From Blumeriella jaapii (taxonomy: Eukaryota; Ascomycota; Leotiomycetes; Helotiales; Drepanopezizaceae), in the NCBI GenBank assembly GCA_009599575.1, contig VWND01000039.1:114309-178308 (forward strand): 64,000 nucleotides of DNA, in the 5' to 3' direction. Position 1 is the first letter of the stretch. The number at the start of each line of letters is the position of its first letter. The translations under genes were made by a program, and so were the position numbers. Below the pieces are notes generated by a model, which made no database searches, was not told the DNA's origin, and saw only the letters and a program-made list of their open reading frames with translations. Below, piece after piece: positions 35,801-47,719 of this stretch.

Positions 35801-37990
35801 TTATTTCATTTTAATTTTAATAAAAAGATTTTTGTTAAAACCGACGCTTTTGATTACGTTTTTTTAAAAAAAAATTTTTAAAAAAACGATATAAAAGTAT
35901 TTTATCCAATCGCTTTCATATCGAAAAAATTCGATTTAGCCGAATGTAATTACGAGATTTATAACAAAAAACTTTTCGCTATTATACGTTGCTTCGAAAA
36001 TTAACGAGCCGAATTACAAAAAGCTGCCTATTTAATTCGAATATTTACAAATTATCGAAACTTAAAATATTTTATAACGATTAAGCAATTCAATAAGCGT
36101 CAAATACGCTAAAGCGAATTTTTAGCTGATTTTGATTTTGTAATTATATTCAAACCTGAAAAACAAAATGGCAAACCTAACTTTTTAATCCGACGTTTTT
36201 AAAACCTTTTCTAAAACTTTTCAAACGAGAAAATTCAGTTTCAAAATCAAGCTTTTTTTAAAAAGCACTATTTAACTAAAGTTTTAAACGCTTTTCCAAT
36301 TCTACTTAAACAAATACCCGAAGCAAACGACGAAAAGCTTTTACGATTGTTAAACGAATATTATTCCATTAACAAGCTATAAATTGCTATCAAAAAAAAA
36401 AATGCTTAAATCAAAAAGTATTTCGAAATCGAAAAACTTATAATTTTCCGAATATTTTATACGCAATAATAAATTATATTTTCGAAACCGATTATACGTT
36501 CTAGATATATCGAATTTAAATATTTCTATTCGCACCTGGCTTTTGCAAATGGCTTATGATTTAATAAAAACAAATTATTCCGGAAAAAACAAATTATATA
36601 TACGAAATTATCAGCAGAAATTATTATTAGCTATTAATTTCTAAAAATTGCAAAAGATTTGTACGCAATTTGCAACAGTTATTTTCGTAATACAAGTATT
36701 AATCAACGCTATCAAAGACTTTTCAAACTTTTGCCTATTCTTTTACGCCGTTAAAGCTATATATCAATCGATTTCATAAGCTTTTTTCTTTTTTTTTTTC
36801 CCCGTAAAAAAGCATAAAAGTCGAAACAATCTGATTATAATAATAATATATCGCTTTATTAAAAAACGATATTATACAGCCTGCCATTCAGCTATAAAAA
36901 CGTTAAATCTAGCCAAGTTGTTTTGTAAAAATATTTGGCGCTTATATAACTTTCCGAATTTTATAATTTCAGACCGAAGCTTTTTGTTTATTTTATAATT
37001 TTGAAAAGCTATTAATCACCGTTTCGGAGCCAATATTACGCTATCCACCAGCTTTTATCCCGAAACAAATAGCCAAACCGAAAACGCAAACGCTTATTTA
37101 CTTTTTTATTTAAAACAATTTGTTAAATACGCCCAAAAAGACTGGAAACTGGCTTTTTCTAGCCGAATTCGCAGCAAATAACGCTATAAACGCTTCTACC
37201 GGAGTTTTTTTTTTCTACGCTAACAAAAGCTTTTACCTCCGACTAAGCTTTTTTCTATCCAAATCTATTCTAGCCTCGATTTTTCGCACGTTACAAATGG
37301 CAAACGCGAAAAAAAACGATTTTGCAAATAAAATAAAAAAAATAAAACTATTATTACGCACGAATCTGACTTCAGCGCTGGCCGACCAAAAATACTATTC
37401 TAACCGACACCGCCAACCAGCATTTGCTTACCGAATAAAAAATAACGTGTTTTTTAATAGACGTAATATTATTTTTATTAAATTAATTAAAAAGCTCGAT
37501 AACAAATTTTACAATTTTTATAAAATCGCCGAAGTTTTAAACTTTTATAATTATAAATTAAAATTATTTTTCGAATAAAAATTATTATATTCCGTTTTTC
37601 ACACCAATTTGCTTAAACCTGCTTACAACGACCCTTTTTCAGAACAGAAAAACCTCCTTTCATCATTTATTTTTATCGACGCCGACGGCAGCTTATTATA
37701 AGTTATAAACGTTATTTTCGATTTTAAACGAAATTTCAATTTTTTTTATTTTATATAATAGCGCGGCTATAACGCCGAAGACTAGTTTTGGAAACCACTA
37801 AAAAACGTTATCAACGCATATAATTTTATAATTGAATTCGCTATACGTTTTTTTCAGAAATCTTACCCGACCAAAGCAAAACTGGCTAAAACCAGAATTG
37901 CTAATAAAAAACGTGCCAAGTCGACGAATAACAAAAACGAGCTTTTACTATTAAAAAAAACTTTTACAACCGTTATTAAATATAAAAAAC
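32860..37990 (+). pseudogene. GypA gag-pol remnant (A2)
   Basis: Gag region from about 32860 to 34000, containing the 35-nt foreign patch at 32634-32668 just upstream. Protease is open at 34088-34297 with NDSGATDNFINYTF, so the catalytic D-S-G is intact here. RT follows from about 35000 ([19 protein letters not shown] near 35060-35115; RDVFLKT-type losses later), then RNase H with KTDAFDYV (35839-35862), which keeps the catalytic Asp that A1 has lost. The integrase C-terminal half is open at 37120-37578 (NWLFLAEFAANNAINASTGV), followed by a chromodomain region to about 37860 and a basic tail. All killed by stops at Q/W codons. Confidence 0.8.
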
Positions 37991-38193
37991 TACTACCAAT
38001 TCCTTTTTTATTACAAAAAAACCAGTTGTTTTGCTTTCGAAACTAAAAAAGCCTGCTTTTTTTATTATTTTTTTTATTATTTCAGCTGAACTCCGCATTC
38101 GTTTACAAAAACGCTTCGCAGACAAAGCTCGATTTATAAAAGTAGATTCCGACGACAAAAAAATTAAATAAAAAAATAAAAAAAAGAATCATA

Positions 38194-38367
38194 TATAAAA
38201 AAATAAAACGTCAGTTCGTTGGTTACGTGGTCCGAAAATCACGTTGTTATCACGTAATATCGGAGCCCGCATATATTGTATTTTAGATTTTACAACACCT
38301 CTAAATTTAAAACCCCGTAGTCAATGCAATTCATCCACGAACCTTCTGCTCGTTCACACCCCTGACA
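38194..38367 (+). repeat. A2 3' LTR
   Basis: 174 bp, TATAAAAAAATAAAACG to CACCCCTGACA. Its outer ~60 bp are unmutated (CAATTCATCCACGAACC, CACACCCCTGACA) where the 5' LTR is RIP-mutated, again sparing the element edge. Confidence 0.88.
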
Positions 38368-41300
38368 CTAACTTCGAATAAACTTTTTTTCGAATCTTTT
38401 TTTCCGAAGTATAAAAACCTCGAACACGTGTTTTCTAAAGCCGCCAGTAACGAGCTAGCCTTTCACCGATTCTACGATTATAAAATCGAGCTTATTATAA
38501 ATAAAAAAAAGCTGAAATATATTTTTTTATACAAAATATCGATTTCAAAATTCGAAATTATCAAAACTTATTTGCAAAATAATCTTAACAAAAGCTTTAT
38601 CGAACCTTTTATCGCTTTTTTCGCTGTTTTAATACTTTTCGCTAAAAAACCCGACGGTTTATTACGTTTTTATATCGATTATCGAGCTTTTAATAATATT
38701 ATTCGTAAAAATCGCTATTTTCTTTTTTTTATTAATAAAACCCTTGCTCGTTTTTCGAAAGCACGAATTTTTACGAAGCTCGATATTCGTCAAACTTTTT
38801 ATAAAATTCGAATAAATTTCGCTAATAAAAAACTAACGACGTTTCGTACGCGTTACGGCGCTTATAAATGCAAAATGCTACCTTTTGGCTTTATTAATAA
38901 ACCCGCAATTTATTAACGTTATATAAACGACGTTTTTTTCGATTATTTAAACGATTTCTGCATTACATATTTAAATAACATTTTTATTTATTCGTCCGAT
39001 CTTTTAAAACACGTTATATACGTTCGCAAAATATTCCAAAGGCTCGCTAACGCTGAATTACAGGCCGATATTCGGAAATCTAAATTCAACGTTATTCGGA
39101 TCCGTTACTTAAGCTTTATTATTTCGATTAAAAGCCTAAAAGTAAACTTAAAAAAAATTTTCGTAATCGCTTATTAAAAGCTTTCTACTATTATAAAAAG
39201 TGTATAAAACTTTTTTAGTTTTTGTAACTTTTACCGACGTTTTATTCGAAACTACGGTATAATTGCAAAACTTCTAATTTATTTAACTAAAACTAACGTT
39301 TTTTATAATTTCACTTCTAAATATCAGAAAAATTTCGACCTTTTTATATTAATTTTTATTATTGCACCAATTTTATAATATTACAAACAAAATCTTTTTT
39401 GCATATTAAAAACTAACGCTTCCGACGGCGTAATAACTTTTATGCTTTCGCAATTTTATAACAACGACTGACTTTTAATCGCTTATTTTAACAAAATTAT
39501 AATTTTCGCAAAGCTAAACTACGTCGTATATAACAAAAAAATGCTCGCAATCGTAAAATCTCTAAGTAATTTCCGTACTAAACTAATTAGCTTAATTTAT
39601 TAAATTAAAATAATTATTAATCATAAAGCTTTAAAATATTTTATAATTTTCAAATTTTTAAACGTTCGATAAGTACGCTGGACCGAGTTCCTCGCCGACT
39701 ACAACTTTCTTATTACGTATAAACCAAATAAACACAATCTTTTAGCTGACGTATTAACACGTCGTATAAGCGAATTCGATCGTTAAAACTTTTTTAAACG
39801 CATTCAGCGCCTGTAAACATTTTTTCGAACCGATCAGATCGATTACCGCCTTTTGATTAAAAAACTTCGATTTTCTACGGCTTCCGAAACAATTGTTTTT
39901 ATCGTTAAAATAGCTAATTTTTTTCTCGCATTTCGTATCGTTAACCAGCTTTTCTACGCTAATCGCACAGCTAGCAGCTTAATAATCCTTCGAAAAAAAG
40001 CTGTACGAAACGCTACGAAAAAAAACGACGCTAATAATACTTCGTATATATTTAAACGCGATCTGCTATTATATTACGGTCGCCTAATAATACTAAACGT
40101 CGATTATTTCCGTTTGGCTTTTATACAAAAAATGCACGACCAAATTTTCACCGCTTATCCCAGCGCTCGCAAAACTACGCAATTGCTTTCGAACCAATAT
40201 TATTAGCGAAATATAACAATCTTCGTAAAACAATACTATCGCAACTGCTACGCTTATCGAAAAAATTCTATTTTAAAAAATAAGCGCCCCGGTTTTCTTC
40301 AGCTTTTTTTTGTTTTTAACCATTTTTAAAAGCACGTTATAATAAACTTTTGCAATTTTAACAAAAACAAACACGATTACGATAACGTATTCGTAATAAT
40401 AAATCGTTTTTTTAAATAAGCTATTTCGATCTTTTATCATAAAAATATCGACGTTTAAAGCTTCGCCAAATTGTATATATTTTACGTATATAAATATTTT
40501 AATTTTCCAAAAACTATTATTAGCGATCGTAGCTTTTAATATTAATTTATTTTCTGGTTTGAATTAAACAAAATACTCGATACACAATTAAAGCTTTCGA
40601 CAGCCGCTCATTCCGAAACCGACGGTCAGACCGAAATTTATAATTAATATCTGCAAAAACGCTTTCGATTTTTCGTAAATTTCTATTAAAACGATTAAAG
40701 CGAATTTCTTTTAATAATAAATTTCGCCTAAATAATCCTTCCTCACGAAAGTCTAAATGGCTTTTTATTTTTTGAAATTGTACACGGTTATATTCCCTAT
40801 ACTAATTAAAACTGAAAGCTCGATACTTCCCCTTTTTCCAATCTTTTATATAAACTAAACGCAAACGAAGCTCGTACGTACGCTCGCCGCCACTACGATA
40901 TCTAAAACTTCGCCAAATCGCACCTTTAACAAACCCACGATAAAATAAAAAGAAATACGAATAAGTTTCGCCGCGCGATCGATTTTAACGTTGGCGATTA
41001 CGTTTGGCTCGATATGCGTTTATTTCCGACCTTCCGGCCTTTCCGCAAGCTCGACAATTTTATAAACGGCCTTTTTAAAATTATAGCCAAAATTTTCGAT
41101 AACGCTTTTAAATTAAACCTTTTTAATATTATAAACGTATATTTAATTTTTCACGCTAATCGATTGCGTAAAACAGCTAACGACGCGCTTCCAGATCAAA
41201 TTAACCTAATTTTTAAATTTATTAATATAATTAGTAAGCTTAAATACGAAATCGAAAAATTAATCGCTTATCGAATGCAGCGGAAAACCCTTTAATACAA

Positions 41301-41538
41301 AGCTTTTTAAATAGGCTTAAATAAAAATCTCACGTAATACCCCGCGTCTGATTTTATATATGCTCTTCTGAAAATACGCGACTTTCACTTAGCGTATAAA
41401 AAGCTCCCCGGTCCTTCTGCAAAACTTATAAACTGGCTGAAAGCGTATTCCGAAGGTTTGGATTCGTACGATTATTTAAATAGCGACGTACCAATAAATA
41501 AAAGCTCGAAGGCGCGCTTTTTTCGAACGGGAAAATAA
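38368..41538 (+). mobile_element. GypB copy B3, 3' part (RT to chromodomain)
   Basis: Continues B3 after A2. RT is open at 38428-38916 (FAKKPDGLLRFYIDYRAFN, MLPFGFINKPAIY), YLNNIFIYS near 38972; RNase H TDASDG-like block near 39415; an integrase frame at 39853-40206 with the zinc-finger region (HDQIFTAYPSARKTTQLLSNQYY); GPY end and chromodomain at 41014-41295; tail SYDYLNSDVPINKSSKARFFRTG up to the LTR. Stops at Q/W codons show RIP; the 3' end (41330-41540) is less mutated. Confidence 0.82.
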
Positions 41539-41708
41539 TATAACGACTCACTCTTTTGGCCCCTCGTGTCACCCCAGCAACTACGTATAATTGCAAGCTC
41601 CCTGGTCTCCTGATGGGTCTCCCATCAACTGTGGAAACTATTATATATATAAGACTCTCTCCCCTTAGCAACCTCTGCCTTCTGCAGTTGTTGATTCTAA
41701 GTGAATAT
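41539..41708 (+). repeat. B3 3' LTR, truncated
   Basis: The first 170 bp of a GypB LTR, little mutated, ending abruptly at AAGTGAATAT. GypL sequence starts at once with ATATGCTTTACAG. The missing ~96 bp would carry the LTR end. The ATATA here matches the 5-bp sequence before the B3 5' LTR, so the deletion seems to have run from the LTR to the TSD through the shared AATAT. Confidence 0.8.
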
Positions 41709-41749
41709 ATGCTTTACAGTTTTATTTAATAAGTTTTTAAAATATACTC

Positions 41750-42780
41750 CGGCCTTTACTTCGCTGTTTTAATTATTCGAAATCCTGAAAACTGCTGCTT
41801 CGTAGCATATTTTAACGTTTCGATCGTTTTAGGCTTCGCTAATCCCGACCGTATTACAATTACAAAATTCGATATCGCCGATTTTAAAAAAAAAAAAAAA
41901 ATCGAAAATCTTACCGACGCCATTTTCGATTATTACGTTTTACTTATATTCGCATATAATTCGGAAATAATCGAAATTTATTTGCAATTATATTACGACG
42001 CTAAATTAATTAAAACTATTTAGAAAAGCTTAGCTTTTTCGTATTTCAGCGCGTTAAAACAATAGCCTTAATTGTTTTATCGGATTACGAAACCGAAAGC
42101 TACGAAATAAAAAATAAAATAATTTTTATTAGCTTTTCGATTAAGCAAAAGGTTTTCGTTAAATTCGGAATTTAAAAAACCGACGGCGCGATGCTAATTT
42201 ATTCGAATAATTATACGGCGCAAAAATATAAAAATTATTTCGAAAACGACGCTTCGATAAACAATTTAATATTATTTGTTTTGCGACGAAAGCAATTATA
42301 GCATTTTCGATGGTTTCGATTGCAAACGATTATTTTCGAATTATTCCGTGAAATAATTTCTTTTACAAATTTCGAAACTTTTTTAAAAGCATTCGTCGAT
42401 AAACAACCGTAGTCCGATCTATTAATTTTACGCGAAGCAAAAATGTTAATCGGTTTTAATTATAACGAATTAATCGATTATTTTTACGATTTTAATACAA
42501 AACTTTTCAGCGTTTTTTGCAAAACGTAAAATTACGTTTAAAAGCTGAAATTTATTATTTACGAAAAAAAATCGTAAAAGATATTCGTCGCAGCGATATT
42601 TAATAATATTATCGACGAAAAAATTATTAAAACGTTCGTAAATCTAAACGATACTTCGATTAATATTTTATCGAACCATTTTTTAAAAAAGCAAAATAAA
42701 CAAAATAATTTAAACGACAAGCGAAACGCTATTCTTTCGCAAAAGCCAATAGCAAAAAGATTAAAAACGGATTAAAAAAC
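41750..42780 (+). pseudogene. GypL extra 3' reading frame, unknown product (part 2)
   Basis: Reads FANPDRITITKFDIADFKKK (41830-41890), ENLTDAIFDYYVLLIFAYNSE (41908-41970), then in another frame NYFENDASINNLILFVLRRK, LLILREAKMLIGFNYNELIDYFYDF (42420-42495) and ILSNHFLKKQ near 42670. Stops fall mainly at Gln codons. No domain recognised. If it joins 21400-23487 the product would have been about 1000 residues, a length without a counterpart in the other Gypsy families here. Confidence 0.4.
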
Positions 42781-42920
42781 CGAAGAAATATAAAACTAAA
42801 AAGTTCGGTTTTTAATTATTTGATTTTTAAACCATATGAAATAAACTAAATTGCATTTATTAAAATTATATTTTTTCAGGTCGTAATTAAAAACGATTAC
42901 GTATATTATTTAAAACAGAA

Positions 42921-43187
42921 TATAAAACGGTAATATTTTATATTAATAAAAATTAATAGTTTTAGTTATAGTCGAGGCATAGACTTTTTCGAAACCCTTT
43001 GCCACTAACTACTTTCAACAGGTATAAAAGCAAAGCATTCCTTTAAATAATACCATAAGCACGCAGTTCAATTCATACTTTTATTTATTTTTCTTTTCCT
43101 TTCTTCAGTTTTTTTTAGAGATTTCCTAGGCTATTTTACCCACCGACATGTGGCCGTATCAGTCTGGTTTTCCTACCTACTTTTATA
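42921..43187 (+). repeat. GypL 3' LTR
   Basis: 267 bp, TATAAAACGG to TTTTATA, matching 7242-7508. It is followed by CGAT (43188-43191), the TSD, and then GypB RT sequence. The outer part (43130-43180) is unmutated. Confidence 0.9.
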
Positions 43188-46100
43188 CGATTTCGACCTT
43201 TTCGACCAGCTTAGCAAAGCTAACTTCGAATAAACTTTTTTTCGAATTTTTTTTTTCGGAGTATAAAAATTTCGAACACGTGTTTTTTAAGGCCGCTAAT
43301 AACGAGCTAGTTTTTTATCGGCCCTACGACTATAAATCGAATTTATTATAAATAAAAAAAGCTAAAATATATTTTTTTATATAAAATATCGATTTTAAAG
43401 CTCGAAATTATTAAAACTTATTTGCAAAATAATTTTAACAAAAGCTTTATCGAATTTTTTACCGTTTTTTTCGCTGTTCCAATGCTTTTCGTTAAAAAAC
43501 CCGACGGTTTACTACGTTTTTGTATCGATTATCGAATTTTTAATAACGTTATTCGTAAAAATCGCTATTTTCTTTTTTTTATCGATAAAACCTTTATTCG
43601 TTTTTCGAAAGCACGAATTTTTACGAAGCTCGATATTCGTTAAACTTTTTATAAAATTCGAATAAATTCCGCTAATAAAAAACTAACGACGTTTCGTACG
43701 CGTTACGGCGCTTATAAATGCAAAATGCTATTTTTTGGCTTTATTAATAAATTCGCAATTTATTAACGTTATATAAACGACGTTTTTCGATTATTTAAAC
43801 GATTTTTATATTATATATTTAAATAATATTTTTATTTATTCGTCCGATTTTTTAAAACACGCTATATACGTTCGCAAAATGCTTTAAAAGCTCGCTGACG
43901 CTAAATTATAGGCCGATATTCGGAAGTTTGAATTCAACGTTATTCGGACCCGTTACTTAAGTTTTATTATTTTTATTAAAAGCTTAGAAATAAACTTAGA
44001 AAAAGTTTTCGTAATCGTTTACTAAAAGCTTTTTATTAGTGTAAAAAATATATAAAACTTTTTTGGTTTTTGTAATTTTTACCGACGTTTTATTCGAAAC
44101 TACGATATAATTGCAAAGCTTTTAATTTATTTAACTAAAGCTAACGTTTTTTATAATTTTATTTTTAAATATCAGAAAAATTTCGATTTTTTTATACTAG
44201 CTTTTATTATTGCATCAGTTTTATAATATTACAGGCAAAACTTTTTTTGCATATTAAAAACTGACGCTTTCGACGGCGTAATAGCTTTTGTATTTTCGCA
44301 ATTTTTTAACGACGATTGGCTTTCAATCGTTTATTTTAGCAAAACCATAGCTTTCGCAAAGCTAAACTACGGCGTATACGATAAAAAAATACTCGCAATT
44401 GTAAAATCTTTAGGCAATTTTCGTATTAAACTAATTAACTTAGTTTATCAGATTAAAATTATTATTAATTATAAGATTTTGAAGTATTTTATAATCTTTA
44501 AACTTTTAAACGCTCGATAAACACGCTAGGCCGAGCTTTTCGCCGATTACAATTTTCTTATTACGTACAAATCAAATAAATACAATTTTTTGGCTAATAT
44601 ATTAATACGTCGTACGAACGAATTCGACCGCCAAAACTTTTTTAAACGCATTTAGCGTTTGCAAACTTTTTTCCGAGCAAATCAGATCGATTATCGCTTT
44701 TTAATTAAAAAATTTCGATTTTTACGGTTTTCGAAACAACTGTTTTTATCGTTGAAATAGCTGATTTTTTTTTCGCATTCCGTATCGTTGATTAAATTTT
44801 CTACGCTAATCGTATAGCTAGCAGCCTAATAGCTTTTCGAAAAAAAGCTATATAAAACGCTATAAAAAAAAACGACGATAACAATATTTCGTATACGCTT
44901 AAACGCGATCTGCTGTTATATTACGATCGCTTAATAATTTCAAACATCGATTATTTTCGTTTGGCTTTTATACGAAAAATATACGATTAAATTTTTACCG
45001 TTTATTTTAGCGTTCGCAAAACTACGCAATTGCTTTCGGACCAATATTATTAGCGAGGTATAACAGCTTTCGTAAAATAATACTATCGCAATTGCTACGC
45101 TTATCGAAGAAATTTTGTTTTAAAAAATAAACGCCCCGGCTTTTTTCAGCTTTTTTCTGTTTTTAACCACTTTTGAAAATACGTTATAATAAACTTTTGC
45201 AGTTTTAATAAAAATAAACACGATTACGATAACGTATTCGTAATAATAAATCGCTTTTTTAAATAGGCTATTTCGATTTTTTATTATAAAAATATCGACG
45301 TTCGAAGCTTCGTTAAATTATATATATTTTACGTATATAAATGTTTTGATTTTTTAAAAAGTATTATTAGCGATCGTGGCTTTTAATATTAATTTATTTT
45401 TTGGTCTGAATTAAACAAAATATTCGATACGCAATTAAAACTTTCGACAGCCGTTTATTCCGAAACCGACGGTCAAACCGAAATTTACAATTAATATTTG
45501 CAAAAACGCTTTCGATTTTTCGTAAATTTTTATTAAAACGATTAAAGCGAATTTTTTTTAATAATAGATTTCGCTTAAATAATCCATTTTTACGAAAGTT
45601 TAAATAGCTTTTTATTTTTTAAAATTATATACGGTTATATTTTTTATATTAATTGGAATTAAAAGCTCGATACTTTTCCTTTTTCCAATCTTTTATATAA
45701 ACTAACGCAAACGAAGCTCGTGCGTACGTTCGCCGCTATTACGACGCTTGAAATCTCGCTAAATCGCATTTTTAATAAGCTTACGATAAAATAAAAAAAA
45801 ATGCGAATAAGTTTCGCCGCGCGATCGATTTTGACGTTAGCGACTACGTATAGCTCGATATGCGTTTATTTCCGACCTTCCGGCCTTTTCGTAAGCTCGA
45901 TAATTTTATAAACGGCCTTTTTAAAATTGTAACCAAAATTTTCGATAACGTTTTTAAGCTAGATTTTTTTAATATTATAAATATATACTCAGTTTTTTAC
46001 GCTAGTCGATTGCGTAAAGCAGCTGACGACGCGCTTTTAGGTCAGGTTAATTCAACTTCTGAATTTATTATTATAATTGGTAAGCTTAAATACGAAATCG

Positions 46101-46370
46101 AAAAATTAATCGCTTGTCGAATACAGCGGAAAACTTTTTAATACAAAGTTTTTTAGATAAATTTAAATAAAAATCTTACGTGGTACTTCGCGTTTGATTT
46201 TATATACGCTTTTTTAAAAGTGCGCGACTTTTATTTGGCGTATAAAAAGCTTTCCGGTTTTTTTGCAAAACTTGTAAATTGGCTAAAGGCGTATTCCGAA
46301 GATTTGGATTCGTACGATTATTTGGATAGTGACGTACTAATAAATAAAAGCTCGAGGGCGCGCTTTTTTC
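43188..46370 (+). pseudogene. GypB RT to chromodomain remnant (B1)
   Basis: RT is open at 43422-43643 (FVKKPDGLLRFCIDYRIFN), with a FGFINK block near 43735 and FFGFCNFYR near 44060. RNase H (KTDAFDGVIAFVF) lies near 44256. Integrase zinc-finger region is near 44960-45070, with core to about 45700. GPY end and chromodomain are open at 45860-46141 (INIYSVFYASRLRKA, EIEKLIACRIQRK), and the tail has SYDYLDSDVLINKSS and RARFFRTEK to 46384. Non-functional through RIP stops and frameshifts. Confidence 0.8.
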
Positions 46371-46384
46371 GGACGGAAAAATAA

Positions 46385-46654
46385 TATAACGATTTATTCT
46401 TTTGCTATTTTTCGTGTCACCTTAGCAACTACGTGTAGCTGCAAGCTTTCTGATCTTTTGATAGGTCTTTCTATTAACTGTGGAGATTATTCATATATAT
46501 AAGGCTTTTTTTTTTTAGCAACTTCTGCCTTTTGCAGTTATTGATTTTAAATGAATATTTTTGTTACAAAACCAAAGGCTCGTTTTCTTATATTATATAA
46601 ACACGGCGACCAGTTGACTGATCTCCCAGCCCTTCGACTAATTAAATCGTTACA
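46385..46654 (+). repeat. B1 3' LTR
   Basis: 270 bp, TATAACGATTTATTC to AATCGTTACA. Inner part RIP-mutated, outer ~80 bp spared (CGGCGACCAGTTGACTGATC). Followed by the duplication GCCGT. Confidence 0.9.
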
Positions 46655-46877
46655 GCCGTGTTTATATAATATAAGAAAACAAGCTTTTGGTTTTGTAACA
46701 AAAATATTTATTTAAAATTAACAATTGCAAAAGGCAAAGATTGCTAAAAAAAGAAAGCTTTATATATATAAATAGTTTTTATAATTGATAAAAAGACCTA
46801 CCAGGAGATCAGGGAGCTTGCAGCTACACGTAGTTGCTGGGGTGACACGAGAGGTGGCAAAAGAGTAAGTCGTCACA
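46655..46877 (-). repeat. B0 5' LTR, outer fragment
   Basis: Remainder of the minus-strand LTR interrupted by B1, ending CGTCACA at 46877 (start of the LTR on its own strand). The outermost ~90 bp are free of RIP. The LTR therefore faces the B1 3' LTR head-on and forms an inverted repeat around 46654. Confidence 0.88.
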
Positions 46878-46999
46878 AAAACTGATTTAAATTACTTTTA
46901 TTTCATTAAAAATAAATGTTTCGACTTAAAATCTAATATAATTTTTATAAAATCTATTTTAATATAAGCTGATCTTACTTTTTTTTAGTTTAATATAAT

Positions 47000-47171
47000 T
47001 GTAAGGGGGCGAACGAGCAGAAGGTTCGTAGATGATTTGCATTGACTACGAGGTTCTAAGTTAGAGGTGTCGCGAAGTCTAAGATACAGTGTGTGCGGGC
47101 TCCGATGTCACGTGACAACAACGTGACCTTCGGACCACGTGACCAACGAACTGACGTCTCATCCTCTTACA
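47000..47171 (-). repeat. A1 3' LTR
   Basis: 172 bp. It differs from the 5' LTR only within the first eight bases on its own strand (TGTAAGAG versus TGTGAAGG). It carries CACGTG at 47109-47114 and 47136-47141 and a third half-site between them. Confidence 0.95.
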
Positions 47172-47176
47172 TATGG

Positions 47177-47187
47177 TCTTCCTTCCC
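47177..47187 (-). other. GypA polypurine tract
   Basis: On the minus strand GGGAAGGAAGA lies just upstream of the 3' LTR, the expected primer for plus-strand DNA synthesis. Confidence 0.7.
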
Positions 47188-47192
47188 ATTTT

Positions 47193-47719
47193 TTATTTAA
47201 TTTCTTCGTCGTCGGAATCTACTTTTATGAATCGAGCTTCGTTCGCGAGGCGTTTTTGTAAACGAGTGCGGGGTTCAGCTGGAATAGTAGAAGAAGTGGT
47301 AGTAGAGGCAGGCTTTCCTAGTTTCGGAAGCAGAACAACTGATTCTTTTGTAATAGGGGAGGAATTGGTAGCAGTTTTCTTGTGTTTGGTGACGGTTGTA
47401 AAGGTTTTTTTTGGTGGTAAAGGCTCGTTTTCGTTATTTATCGATTTGGCACGTTTCCTGTTGGCAATTCTGGCTTTAGCCAGTTCTGCCTTGGTCGGGT
47501 GAGGTTTCTGAGGGAAACGTGTAACGAATTCAGCTATAGAATTGTGTGCGTTGACAACGTTTTTTAGTGGTTCCTAAGACTGGTTTTCGGCGTTGTAGCC
47601 ACGCTATTGTATTAGATAGAAGAAGTTGGGGTCTCGTTTAGAGTCGAGAATGGCGTTTATAGCCTATAGCAAGCTTCCGTTTGCGTCGATAGAAACAGGT
47701 GGGGGGGGGGGGGTTTTTT
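47193..47719 (-). pseudogene. GypA chromodomain and C-terminal tail (A1)
   Basis: Read on the minus strand after a 13-G/10-T homopolymer (47701-47723) that has shifted the frame. The chromodomain spans about 47525-47680: AINAILDSKRDPNFFYLIQ, stop, RGYNAENQS, stop, EPLKN. Both stops are TAG where Trp is standard, i.e. TGG-to-TAG. Chromodomains bind methylated histone H3 and steer integration to heterochromatin. A basic, Pro/Lys-rich tail (AKARIANRKRAKS) runs to a DSDDEEIK end and TAA at 47193-47195. The plus-strand 109-residue frame here is antisense. Confidence 0.85.

Larger units (their letters stand above)
32317..38367 (+). mobile_element. GypA copy A2, full-length, RIP-mutated
   Basis: A 6051-bp element with two 174-bp LTRs and the perfect TSD CTAAC (32312-32316 and 38368-38372), inserted in the RT of B3. 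It is the same family as the young A1 and can be aligned to it end to end, showing RIP damage clearly. Confidence 0.9.
41709..43187 (+). mobile_element. GypL, 3' end
   Basis: Last part of GypL after B3: degraded reading frame (to about 42780), a short non-coding stretch, then the 3' LTR. The join to 23487 is inferred from the ATATA duplication and from the fact that both GypL LTRs bracket the region. Confidence 0.72.
43188..46654 (+). mobile_element. GypB copy B1, 3' half
   Basis: Continues B1 from 7241 directly: the host reading ATATCGAT at the left and CGATTTCGACC at the right rebuilds the uninterrupted GypB sequence found in B2 and B3. Ends with its LTR and the TSD GCCGT. Confidence 0.85.

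Noticed and set aside
47173..47502. 109-residue plus-strand open frame
   Set aside because: Antisense to the GypA chromodomain tail of A1, whose minus-strand frame has clear domain motifs.
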